NCBI RefSeq assembly: GCF_014385085.1
Contig: NZ_JACRTD010000010.1
Location: 4,277-68,276 of the forward strand
DNA length: 64,000 nt
Direction: 5' to 3'
Origin: Youxingia wuxianensis
Lineage (GTDB): Bacteria > Bacillota > Clostridia > Oscillospirales > Ruminococcaceae
Shown: positions 41,023 through 48,940 of the stretch, one piece after another
Numbering within the stretch: the stretch's first letter is position 1
Layout of the letters: every line of letters begins with the position of its first letter
The notes under the pieces: generated by a model
Database searches by the model: none
What the model saw: only the letters and a program-made list of their open reading frames with translations
Told to the model about the DNA's origin: nothing
Translations under genes and position numbers: made by a program

Positions 41023-41700
41023 GTGATCGAATTTGTCAATGTGTCCAAGGTTTATAAAACCGGGACCCATGCTCTTAATAACTTCAATGTGAGTATTGAC
41101 AGAGGGGAATTTGTATTTGTTGTGGGACCTTCGGGCGCTGGCAAGAGCACCTTTATTAAACTGTTAATGAGCGAGGAAAAACCTTCTTCAGGGGAGATTT
41201 ATGTCAACGGGCAGAATTTGGTTAGGTTGAAGCGAAGGAAAATCCCTTATTTTAGAAGGACCTTGGGCGTTGTGTTTCAGGACTTTAGGCTGATCCCCAA
41301 TATGACTGTTTATGATAATGTAGCTTTTGCTTTGCGGGTGACTAATGTACCAAGTAAGGAAATACGCAGCCGCGTGCCATACATATTGAGCTTGGTGGGG
41401 CTTTCCAACAAGGCGAAAAGCCTGCCGGAACATCTCTCCGGAGGAGAACAGCAGCGCGTGGCGCTGGCGCGGGCGCTGGTGAATAACCCTTCTCTCATTA
41501 TTGCGGACGAGCCTACAGGTAATATTGACCCGGAGCTTTCCTTTGAGATTGTGGATCTGCTCAGCGAGATTAATAAATGCGGGACAACCATTGTTATGGT
41601 GACCCATGAGCATGATCTGGTGTCGGAATTTAACCACCGGGTAATTACCATCGACCATGGTACTCTTGTTTCAGACGACTGGAATGGGGGGTATCGATGA
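41023..41700 (+). CDS. ftsE: Cell division ATP-binding protein FtsE
   Basis: A 225-residue ABC ATPase that pairs with FtsX to activate peptidoglycan hydrolases. It has Walker A GPSGAGKST (residues 34-42), Q loop VFQDFRLI, signature LSGGEQQRVALARAL and Walker B LIIADEPTGNID. It starts at GTG (41023) after AAAGGCGGTG, and its end overlaps ftsX by four bases (ATGA), so translation is coupled. Confidence 0.97.
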   Translation: MIEFVNVSKVYKTGTHALNNFNVSIDRGEFVFVVGPSGAGKSTFIKLLMSEEKPSSGEIYVNGQNLVRLKRRKIPYFRRTLGVVFQDFRLIPNMTVYDNVAFALRVTNVPSKEIRSRVPYILSLVGLSNKAKSLPEHLSGGEQQRVALARALVNNPSLIIADEPTGNIDPELSFEIVDLLSEINKCGTTIVMVTHEHDLVSEFNHRVITIDHGTLVSDDWNGGYR

Positions 41701-42617
41701 TGAGGGGAAGCAGTTTTGGATATTTAATCAAAGAGGGCGCTAAAAATATTTATGCCAACCGGCTGATGTCCTTCGCTTCCATTGGAACGTTGGTGGCATG
41801 TATGCTGCTCATAGGAAGCGCCTTGCTTTTTTCCATTAATGTAAACAGCTTTGTAGGCTATATAGAAGAACAAAATGAAGTGGTAGCGCTGATTTCTGAC
41901 GACGCTACGGAACAAGAGGTGGAGGATATTTCCAATCAGTTGACCCTGATTGATAATATATTGGATTTCACCTATGTTTCCAAAGAGCAGGCGATTGAGG
42001 AACAGATGGCCTTATATGGAGAGAGCGCGTTTTTGCTGGAGGATTTTGAAGGGGAGAACAACCCGGAAAATCCTTTGCCTAACTCTTTCCGGCTTCGGAT
42101 TAAGGATTTGTCCATCCTCTCCTCTACAATTATGAAGCTGGAAGCGGTGGAAGGAATAGAGAGCGTAAAAGCTCCTACGGAAGTAGCGGAAATTCTTTCC
42201 AGTATCAAACGTGCCGTGTATTCCGGCGGGATGTTTATTGTGCTCATTCTGATGGCGGTATCCTTGGTGATTATCGCAAACACGATTAAAATTACAGTTT
42301 TCAATCGGCGTAAAGAAATTAATATCATGAAATATGTGGGAGCAACCGATGGATTCATTCGGCTTCCGTTTATTGTAGAAGGCTTTTTGCTGGGAATTAT
42401 TTCCGCGGTACTCGCGTTTGGAGTGCTGTGGGTAGGATACAATTACGTGCTCCAGGTTCTGGCGGAAAACCCTTCCGCCTGGATTAATCAGATTTATCAG
42501 AACACGATCCCCTTTCAAAAAGTCGCCTTACAGATGGCGGCCTGGTTTGGCGGCGGCGGTATTGGGATCGGTGTGTTTGGCAGCATGTTTTTCGTGAACA
42601 AATATTTGAAAGTTTAA
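41697..42617 (+). CDS. ftsX: Cell division protein FtsX
   Basis: A 306-residue integral membrane partner of FtsE. It has four membrane helices (near 25-50, 180-200, 230-255 and 280-300) and a long extracellular loop between the first two (about 52-175) that in homologues recruits a hydrolase or its activator. The M23 peptidase gene directly downstream is the obvious candidate partner. Confidence 0.95.
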   Translation: MMRGSSFGYLIKEGAKNIYANRLMSFASIGTLVACMLLIGSALLFSINVNSFVGYIEEQNEVVALISDDATEQEVEDISNQLTLIDNILDFTYVSKEQAIEEQMALYGESAFLLEDFEGENNPENPLPNSFRLRIKDLSILSSTIMKLEAVEGIESVKAPTEVAEILSSIKRAVYSGGMFIVLILMAVSLVIIANTIKITVFNRRKEINIMKYVGATDGFIRLPFIVEGFLLGIISAVLAFGVLWVGYNYVLQVLAENPSAWINQIYQNTIPFQKVALQMAAWFGGGGIGIGVFGSMFFVNKYLKV

Positions 42618-42773
42618 TAGGTGTAAGGCGCATGTCGGCAGTACTGAAGGAGGTCTTCCGTCCAGGTACTGCTGCTGCCTTCTTTCGGCGCAGATGAAAT
42701 GAGCCGAAGAAGCCTTTTGGACACCGATTCCTAGCCATGCGGCTGGGATGGTAAACTGGAGATTTTGGGGGTA
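42618..42773 (+). other. Structured spacer between ftsX and the M23 peptidase gene
   Basis: A 156-base G+C-richer spacer with nested inverted repeats: ggcagtac / gtactgc near 42634-42675, and cttctttcggc / gccgaagaag around 42678-42718 with one bulged base. It has no T-tract. A 21-codon frame from 42633 has no support. It may adjust hydrolase output relative to FtsEX. Confidence 0.4.
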
Positions 42774-44093
42774 ATGAAAATGGATTCGAAAGGAAAGCGG
42801 ATATTCGCAGCAGTAATGGCGGTTTTTCTTGCTTTGAGTATACTTGTGCCGTCTTTGGCGGTAATTGTAAATGCGGATGATGATGACCACATTCTTACAG
42901 ACGAAGAGATCGAGGCGGCAGAGGCTGAACGGTTAAAAAATGAAGGTCAGCAGGAGGAAGAGGACGAAGAGGAAAGTTCCTATCAGGCGGATGATTATTC
43001 GGAAGAAAAGGCGGATTTGAAGGACTTAAACGCCCGGCTCAGCGAACTTCAGAGCCAGCAGAACGCGATCCAGCAGAAAATCAATGCGGCTAAATCAGAA
43101 AAGGACAAGCAGTTAGCCCAAAAACAGCAGATTGATACAGAAATGCAGTTCACCTTGGCCCAGCTGGATGTGCTCAATCAGCGGATTACTCTTTTGGAGG
43201 AAAATATTGCTCAAAAAGAGGATGAAATGCAGATCAAGCAAAAGGACATCGATAAAAATTACGAGCTGTTTAAACAGCGCCTGCGGGCGAATTATATTGC
43301 CGGAAATTCCAGCACGATTGGCATGGTACTGGGAGCGGACAGTTTTTCCCAGTTTCTGCTGCGGGCGGAAGTGGCTACTCGGATCTCTCAGTATGACCAG
43401 GATGTAATCGATACTCTAACCCGGGAAAAAGAGGCCCTCAATGCGATTAAAGTTTCGCTGGATAAAGATAAGGCCGATCTGGAAAAAGACAAAAAAGAGA
43501 TGGAAGAGAAAAAACAGCAGCTGGATACCCAGTTAAAGGAAACGCAGGATAAAATCCAGGATATCGCGGCTATGGAGCAGGAATTTTTAGCGAATAAAGA
43601 AGCGCTGACGAAGCAGATGCAGGAAGTCCAGGCGGTCATCACCGCTATTTATGATAAGATTAACGCTAACTCCAGCAATATCCCATATGTAGGCGGTGAG
43701 ATGATGTGGCCTTCCCGGACGCTGGCCCAGATCACCTCTTCCTTTGGTTCCCGTTTTGGCGGCAACGATTACCATACAGGCATTGACATTTCCGGTGGCG
43801 GCGCCATGGGATCCCCTGTTTTGGCGGCCAATACGGGGACAGTGGCACATGTAACTACCAACTTTACTCCGGGCTATGGATATGGGAAGTATCTGATCAT
43901 TGACCACGGCGGCGGAAAAACGACTTTGTATGCCCACTGCAGCTCAATTTCCGTTTCTGAAGGAGATACTGTGGTAAAGGGACAGGAGATTGCAAAGGTT
44001 GGTTCCACCGGATGGTCTACCGGTCCGCACATTCATTTTGAAGTGCGTATCAACGGAAAGGCAGTAAATCCGATGGGATATGTATCTGCATGA
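42774..44093 (+). CDS. Secreted coiled-coil M23 peptidase (EnvC/CwlO-like)
   Basis: A 439-residue secreted peptidoglycan hydrolase or activator. Residues 1-35 are a signal peptide, about 65-285 an Ala/Gln/Lys/Glu-rich coiled coil, and about 315-435 a LytM/M23 domain. Zn-ligand motifs are intact: His and Asp in YHTGIDISGG, YAHCSSI, and HIHFEV. The coiled coil plus LytM layout matches EnvC, and the position after ftsEX suggests FtsEX-controlled cell-wall cleavage. The start is 42774 or 42780. Confidence 0.92.
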   Translation: MKMDSKGKRIFAAVMAVFLALSILVPSLAVIVNADDDDHILTDEEIEAAEAERLKNEGQQEEEDEEESSYQADDYSEEKADLKDLNARLSELQSQQNAIQQKINAAKSEKDKQLAQKQQIDTEMQFTLAQLDVLNQRITLLEENIAQKEDEMQIKQKDIDKNYELFKQRLRANYIAGNSSTIGMVLGADSFSQFLLRAEVATRISQYDQDVIDTLTREKEALNAIKVSLDKDKADLEKDKKEMEEKKQQLDTQLKETQDKIQDIAAMEQEFLANKEALTKQMQEVQAVITAIYDKINANSSNIPYVGGEMMWPSRTLAQITSSFGSRFGGNDYHTGIDISGGGAMGSPVLAANTGTVAHVTTNFTPGYGYGKYLIIDHGGGKTTLYAHCSSISVSEGDTVVKGQEIAKVGSTGWSTGPHIHFEVRINGKAVNPMGYVSA

Positions 44094-44180
44094 TGTGTAT
44101 GAGCTTAATTTGCTTTGAAGGGTTAGAAAAATGTTGGGCCATCGGCAAAGGTAGAGATCATTTTACAAGGAGCAAAAGAG

Positions 44181-45566
44181 ATGAATAAAAAAATTCCTCT
44201 TGGCGCAGCCATTGCGTTTATGGCAATTATTGCTGCTGCTACCTTTTCAATTACCAGGGTTTACTCTATGCAAACCTTTAATGATAAGGTATACAGTATT
44301 AAAGAACGAGAATCCATGTATAGCAAAGTTGCCGAAATTGACCGTATTTCGCGGCAGAACTATGTGGAACCTATTGATGAAAATGAATTGATGGATTCGG
44401 TTGCCGCGGGGTTTGTAAACGGCCTTGGCGACCAGTATTCTCAGTACATTGACGCGCAGAAATACGCCGCGATGCAAAAGGAGTACGGTGGGAAATCGGT
44501 TTCTATTGGTATTGTAACTAAGATGGACGAAAGCGGGTATATTCTTATAAGCGAAGTCTATCCCGATTCCCCGGCCCAGGCAGCCGGGATTGAGGCGGGA
44601 GACTTGATTATTAAAGTCGATGATCTGGATGTCAAAACGGACAACTACAGCGAAGCGGTAGCGATGCTCCGGGGCGAGCCGGGAACAAAGATGACCATCG
44701 TCCTGCGTAAAGGGGTAGAGGACATCACATTGGAGATGACCAGAAGGTTTGTCGAGGTGCCGTCGGTGAACAGTATGATGTTGGAGAACAATGTGGGCAT
44801 GATTGTGATTAAAGAGTTTAACGACAACACGCTGGATCAATTCAATAAGCAGGTAGACAGACTCATTGATGAAGGCGCTCTTGCGTTGATTTTTGATGTG
44901 CGCGGCACCAGTTCCGGGACTCTGCGTTCTGTAACCCAGGTCCTTGACCGGCTTCTGCCGGAAGGCCCGCTGGTATATAGTATCGATAAGAATGGAAATT
45001 CTACTATATTAGAAACCTCAGACTCCCGTGAGGTTCAGCTGCCTATGACAGTTTTGGTAAATGAAAAGACCTCAGGGGAAGCGGAACTTTTCGCGGCTGT
45101 TATTCGGGATTACCAGAAAGGCTGGATTGTTGGGGTTAAAACAGTAGGCAAAGGTTCTATGCAGACTACCTTCCCGCTGACGGATGGCAGCGCAATCCAG
45201 ATTACCACTGCAAAATATAAACCGCCGGTCAGTCCCAGTTATGATGGCGAAGGGGTAAAACCGGACTATGAAGTGAAGATTACAGAAGAACAGCAAAATC
45301 TGGTAGACACCCTTGGAGTGGCGAATGATCCACAGGTAAGCAAAGCTCTTGAAATTGCGGTCGCCGCCTTAAAACAGCTCCAAAGCGGGGATAATGCAAC
45401 CACTTCTTCTCAAGCCGCAGCTTCTTCTAGTAACGCCGCAGATACCTCCTCTTCGATAGAGGAGAGCTCCTCCCAACAGGAGAGTTCTTCTGAGCAGTCC
45501 TCAGAAGAAACAGAATCTCAAGGAGAGTCCAGTACTGCCCCAGCATCTTCCCAGGCGGCCGCTTAA
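44181..45566 (+). CDS. S41 C-terminal-processing-peptidase-like protein, nucleophile missing
   Basis: A 461-residue secreted protein: an N-terminal signal or anchor helix (5-28), a PDZ domain (about 95-180, with VYPDSPAQAAGIEAGDLI), an S41 core, and a Ser/Glu-rich C-terminal tail of about 60 residues. In active enzymes (E. coli Prc S430/K455, plant D1P S372/K397) nucleophile and Lys are 25 apart. Here Lys324 (VGKGSMQ) is retained, but position 299 is Gly in VNEKTSGEAELFAA; only Ser298 is close. The usual NPGG oxyanion segment reads DVRGTSSGTL. It may be a pseudo-protease scaffold or use Ser298. It follows the M23 peptidase gene in the ftsEX cluster, as in many Clostridia. Confidence 0.85.
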   Translation: MNKKIPLGAAIAFMAIIAAATFSITRVYSMQTFNDKVYSIKERESMYSKVAEIDRISRQNYVEPIDENELMDSVAAGFVNGLGDQYSQYIDAQKYAAMQKEYGGKSVSIGIVTKMDESGYILISEVYPDSPAQAAGIEAGDLIIKVDDLDVKTDNYSEAVAMLRGEPGTKMTIVLRKGVEDITLEMTRRFVEVPSVNSMMLENNVGMIVIKEFNDNTLDQFNKQVDRLIDEGALALIFDVRGTSSGTLRSVTQVLDRLLPEGPLVYSIDKNGNSTILETSDSREVQLPMTVLVNEKTSGEAELFAAVIRDYQKGWIVGVKTVGKGSMQTTFPLTDGSAIQITTAKYKPPVSPSYDGEGVKPDYEVKITEEQQNLVDTLGVANDPQVSKALEIAVAALKQLQSGDNATTSSQAAASSSNAADTSSSIEESSSQQESSSEQSSEETESQGESSTAPASSQAAA

Positions 45567-45583
45567 GACAGTGTTTTTTACAA

Positions 45584-45611
45584 AAAAAGAACGCCGAAAG
45601 GCGTTCTTTTT
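45584..45611 (+). terminator. Terminator of the ftsEX cluster
   Basis: aaaaagaacgcc-gaaa-ggcgttcttttt hairpin, GAAA tetraloop and T-tract, 17 bases after the S41 gene stop. Confidence 0.9.
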
Positions 45612-45727
45612 ATACTTTTTAACGCATAGAATAGGACTAGTATTTATGGACGTCCAATTTTATATTTTGAAAAATTTTGGGAAGAGGAGGGAGTTTGTAA
45701 ATTTTACAATAAAATTTTTTACCGCTC

Positions 45728-45756
45728 TTGACATAATTCAACGATTTGACTATAAT
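45728..45756 (+). promoter_or_regulatory. Full-consensus sigma-A promoter of greA
   Basis: TTGACA (45728-45733), 17-bp spacer, TATAAT (45751-45756): both hexamers and spacing are exact consensus. It lies 86 bases before greA, consistent with high constitutive expression. Confidence 0.85.
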
Positions 45757-45841
45757 ACTAACCATTATCAGTTGATGCCCTTATGAAAAATTCGCTTATA
45801 TAAGCTGGCTATAAATATTATCAGCTAGAAGGAGAAAAAAG

Positions 45842-46315
45842 ATGTCCACAGAATTATTAATGACAACCGAAGGCTATGAGGCCTTAAAAAAAGAATTAAA
45901 TGAATTGAAAACCGTTACCCGTGGAGAAATATCGGAGAAAATCCGTGTTGCCAGAGGGTTTGGCGACCTGTCAGAAAACAGCGAGTATGATGAGGCGAAA
46001 AATGAACAGGCCGTGGTGGAGGCCCGGATTAAACGGCTGGAGGACCAGCTCAAATCGGTCAAGATTATTTCCAAAGAGGAACTGCCTAAAGATGTGGTCA
46101 CCATCGGCTCTAAAGTGAAAATATTGGACCTTGAATATAATGAAGAAATGGAATATGTTATTGCCAGCTCGGTGGAATCTCATCAGTCGCTTAATACGAT
46201 TTCTGATGAATCCCCTGTGGGAAAAGGCCTTATGGGTCACAAGGTGGGAGATGTGGTGGAAATTCAGGCCCCTGCCGAAACCTTAAAACTGAAAATTCTC
46301 GAAATAGGTCTTTAA
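45842..46315 (+). CDS. greA: Transcription elongation factor GreA
   Basis: A 157-residue factor that rescues backtracked RNA polymerase by stimulating transcript cleavage. It has the N-terminal coiled coil with the acidic tip residues in DLSENSEYDEAKNEQ and a C-terminal FKBP-like domain. The ATG follows AGAAGGAG. It has a consensus promoter and its own terminator, though lysS follows closely. Confidence 0.97.
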   Translation: MSTELLMTTEGYEALKKELNELKTVTRGEISEKIRVARGFGDLSENSEYDEAKNEQAVVEARIKRLEDQLKSVKIISKEELPKDVVTIGSKVKILDLEYNEEMEYVIASSVESHQSLNTISDESPVGKGLMGHKVGDVVEIQAPAETLKLKILEIGL

Positions 46316-46317
46316 TT

Positions 46318-46350
46318 AAAAAAGCAGGCTATGCAAAGCCTGCTTTTTTT
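46318..46350 (+). terminator. Terminator between greA and lysS
   Basis: aaaaaagcaggct / agcctgctttttt hairpin (13 bp, 6-nt loop) followed by T7. A TATAAT at 46353-46358 directly after it probably belongs to a lysS promoter. Confidence 0.9.
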
Positions 46351-46397
46351 GTTATAATAGTTAAGATAAATCCCAATTAGATAAAGGATGTGTAAAA

Positions 46398-47903
46398 ATG
46401 AGCGAAGTGAACGAGGTAATGATACCCCAGGAGGACGCCGAACAGAATTTATCGGAGGTGCTCCAGGTAAGAAGGGATAAACTTGCGGCGTTAAAACAAG
46501 ACGGCAAAAACCCTTTTGAAATCACTACCTATGACCGTACCGCCTATGCCAGCCAGATTGTTGATGAATTTGATAACTATGAAGGAAAAATTGTCAGCAT
46601 CGCCGGGCGGATGATGAGCCGTCGGGGGATGGGAAAAGCTTCTTTTATCGATATTGCAGATATGTCCGGGCGCATCCAGAGCTATGTAAAAATTGATATT
46701 GTAGGCGAGGACAGCTATAACGATTTTAAAAAATGGGATATTGGGGACATTATTGGGGTGGAAGGAGAATGCTTCCGTACACACAAAGGGGAGATCTCTA
46801 TTAAAGCCCATAAGATTATCCTGCTTTCCAAATCATTGCAGCCGCTGCCGGAAAAATGGCATGGCCTGAAGGATACGGAACTTCGCTACCGTCAGCGCTA
46901 TGTGGACTTGATTGTAAATCCGGAGGTAAAGGATACCTTTATAAAACGTTCTAAAATTATCCGCTGCATCCGCTCCTACCTGGATAATTTGGGATTTTTG
47001 GAAGTAGAAACCCCTCTTCTGCATCCGATTGCCGGCGGAGCGAATGCCCGTCCGTTTATTACCCATCACAATACTTTGGATATGGACATGTACCTGCGCA
47101 TTGCTCCGGAGCTGTATCTGAAACGGCTGATTGTAGGAGGTTTTGACAAGGTATATGAATTGGGAAGAATGTTCCGGAATGAAGGGATGGATACCCGTCA
47201 TAATCCGGAGTTTACCATGATTGAAATGTACCAGGCGTACACCGATTATTATGGAATGATGGATCTGGCGGAGAATTTGATCCGCTATGCCGCTCAAGAG
47301 GTGCTGGGCACCACCCAGATTGTATACGACGGAGTGGAGATGGACCTTTCCAAACCCTTTGAGCGTTTAACAATGGCAGATGCAGTGAAAAAATTCAGCG
47401 GCGTTGATTTTAACCAGGTAAAAACTCTGGAGGAAGCCAGAGCTTTGGCCAAGGAACATCACATTGAGTATGAACAGAGACATGGCAAGGGAGATATCCT
47501 AAATCTGTTCTTTGAAAAATATGGGGAAGAGAAGATGATTCAGCCTACGTTTATTATGGATCATCCAGTGGAAATCTCCCCGCTTACGAAAAAGAAACCC
47601 TCTAACCCGGAATACACAGAACGTTTTGAACTGTTTATCCTGGGAAGAGAGTATGCCAACGCATACAGCGAGCTCAACGACCCGCTGGATCAGCGGGAGC
47701 GTTTTGAGCATCAGGCGGCCTTAAAAGCAGCCGGCGATGCGGAAGCCAATGATATTGATGAAGATTTTATCAATGCGCTGGAATATGGCATGCCGCCTAC
47801 AGGAGGAATGGGAATCGGCGTGGATCGTCTGATCATGCTGCTGACCGGCAGTGCTTCTATCCGTGACGTGCTACTGTTCCCCACCATGAAGCCAAGAGAT
47901 TAA
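46398..47903 (+). CDS. lysS: Lysyl-tRNA synthetase, class II
   Basis: Charges tRNA(Lys). The 501-residue protein has an N-terminal OB-fold anticodon-binding domain (about 60-150) and a class II core with motif 2 [16 protein letters not shown] and motif 3 [12 protein letters not shown]. The ATG at 46398 follows AAAGGATG. No T-box leader is present. Confidence 0.97.
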   Translation: MSEVNEVMIPQEDAEQNLSEVLQVRRDKLAALKQDGKNPFEITTYDRTAYASQIVDEFDNYEGKIVSIAGRMMSRRGMGKASFIDIADMSGRIQSYVKIDIVGEDSYNDFKKWDIGDIIGVEGECFRTHKGEISIKAHKIILLSKSLQPLPEKWHGLKDTELRYRQRYVDLIVNPEVKDTFIKRSKIIRCIRSYLDNLGFLEVETPLLHPIAGGANARPFITHHNTLDMDMYLRIAPELYLKRLIVGGFDKVYELGRMFRNEGMDTRHNPEFTMIEMYQAYTDYYGMMDLAENLIRYAAQEVLGTTQIVYDGVEMDLSKPFERLTMADAVKKFSGVDFNQVKTLEEARALAKEHHIEYEQRHGKGDILNLFFEKYGEEKMIQPTFIMDHPVEISPLTKKKPSNPEYTERFELFILGREYANAYSELNDPLDQRERFEHQAALKAAGDAEANDIDEDFINALEYGMPPTGGMGIGVDRLIMLLTGSASIRDVLLFPTMKPRD

Positions 47904-47911
47904 AATGACAG

Positions 47912-47942
47912 CGGGGAGATTTTTTTAAGAAAAATCTCCCCG
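47912..47942 (+). terminator. Hairpin after lysS
   Basis: cggggagattttt / aaaaatctccccg, a perfect 13-bp stem with 5-nt loop just after the lysS stop. No T-tract follows on the plus strand, so read-through into the gene at 48004 is possible. Confidence 0.55.
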
Positions 47943-48003
47943 TATCCCTGCAGCAGAGCAGTTGGAAAAAATGGGCGCTTGAGCGCAGTAAGGAGGATGG
48001 ATA

Positions 48004-48633
48004 ATGAAGACGGCGGCAAAAAATCTCCGAGGATCTCTGGATATAAAAAAAGCGGTGTCGGCAATAATCGTATTTGGAATTATTGTCGCTCTGGTTTATG
48101 TCGCGGTCTTATACGCATCTTCCAGCGACGACGACTACCAGGCGGTGATGATCGCGGTGAGGGGCTATTTATCGGAAGAGCAGAAAATTGCACTGCAGGA
48201 ACAGGTGATCCGGTATCGGCCGCAAACCCAGGACGAGGAAGAGATGGAAATCACTTTTTTAGAGTTCCCAGCCTCGGAAGGGACAGAAAGTACCGTCGCT
48301 ACCTCCCAGCTGTTTAACCAGCTGGTACAGGAGATCAAAACCGGAAATGCAGACTTGTACTTTCTTGATAGCTATGTATACGGGCTGCTTGGGGATGAAA
48401 CCTTATTTGAGGATTTATCCCAGCTGTACCCGGATGCGCCGGGACTGTCGGAAAAATATCGGTTTAAAATTAACGGGACGGACTTTGGAGCTGTGGACAG
48501 TTTGAAAGAACTGCCGGAACTTTATGCGACATTGCGCAGCGCAGCATCCAGCGCAGTGAATAAAAATCCAGTCACGATCCAGCGGTATGAATGGCAGAAG
48601 CAACTTCTGGAGAAGATTGTGTATGCAAGGTAA
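48004..48633 (+). CDS. Membrane-anchored protein of unknown function
   Basis: A 209-residue protein with one N-terminal membrane helix (about 17-40) followed by an extracytoplasmic domain. A segment reading GNADLYFLDSYVYGLL and the general alpha/beta pattern faintly recall extracellular solute-binding domains, but no family is assigned. The ATG follows AAGGAGG. It sits between lysS and the pyrimidine leader. Confidence 0.65.
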   Translation: MKTAAKNLRGSLDIKKAVSAIIVFGIIVALVYVAVLYASSSDDDYQAVMIAVRGYLSEEQKIALQEQVIRYRPQTQDEEEMEITFLEFPASEGTESTVATSQLFNQLVQEIKTGNADLYFLDSYVYGLLGDETLFEDLSQLYPDAPGLSEKYRFKINGTDFGAVDSLKELPELYATLRSAASSAVNKNPVTIQRYEWQKQLLEKIVYAR

Positions 48634-48704
48634 TTCTTGCGGATTTTCTCCATACATAACAAAAGATATCTTGTATTTGCCCCAAAAACTATCATTTTGA
48701 CATC

Positions 48705-48733
48705 TGGACAAAAAAATGAAAACAATGTATAAT
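48705..48733 (+). promoter_or_regulatory. Promoter of the pyrimidine operon
   Basis: TGGACA (48705-48710), 17-bp spacer, TATAAT (48728-48733). Transcription should begin near 48740, about 23 bases before the leader reading frame and 110 before the attenuator. Confidence 0.7.
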
Positions 48734-48762
48734 TATACATACAAAGTAGGGAAGGAGAATAG

Positions 48763-48870
48763 GTGAAGTTGGGAACGATGGTATTACAAAAGAAGAGCCT
48801 CCCGTGTTTCCTATTTTCTTTTTTCAATCGGCCATTTATCCATTTTCACCTATCCATTTTTAATGGATAG
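48763..48870 (+). CDS. Putative 35-residue pyr leader peptide (pyrBI-type)
   Basis: A short reading frame from GTG (48763-48765) to TAG (48868-48870), preceded by AAGGAG (48752-48757) at good spacing. The peptide is rich in Phe near its end (PCFLFSFFNRPF), encoded by a U-rich tract (48807-48824) where RNA polymerase would pause when UTP is scarce. The stop lies inside the 3' arm of the terminator at 48849-48871, so a ribosome close behind the polymerase would prevent the terminator hairpin. This is the logic of the E. coli pyrBI leader. An internal ATG (48778) is an alternative start. No similarity in peptide sequence is expected or needed. Confidence 0.6.
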   Translation: MKLGTMVLQKKSLPCFLFSFFNRPFIHFHLSIFNG

Positions 48871-48877
48871 GTATTTT
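48849..48877 (+). terminator. Attenuator terminator before pyrC
   Basis: Perfect 10-bp stem cctatccatt / aatggatagg with a UUU loop and a TATTTTT tract, about 65 bases before pyrC. A competing pairing exists: ATAGGTGAA (48759-48767), covering the leader start codon, is fully complementary to TTCACCTAT (48845-48853), which includes the 5' arm. No PyrR-binding-loop consensus is seen. Confidence 0.8.
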
Positions 48878-48940
48878 TATAACCAAAAGAATAAAAATAC
48901 TCTATAAAGTTGAAAAAATATGCAGAATATTGGGAGGGAA

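Noticed and set aside
42633..42698. 21-codon mini-frame between ftsX and the M23 peptidase gene
   Set aside because: Short, without a proper ribosome site, and embedded in inverted repeats.
48740..48940. PyrR-dependent attenuator before pyrC
   Set aside because: The conserved PyrR binding loop (CCnGnGAGG type) is not seen in the leader; the leader-peptide model fits better.
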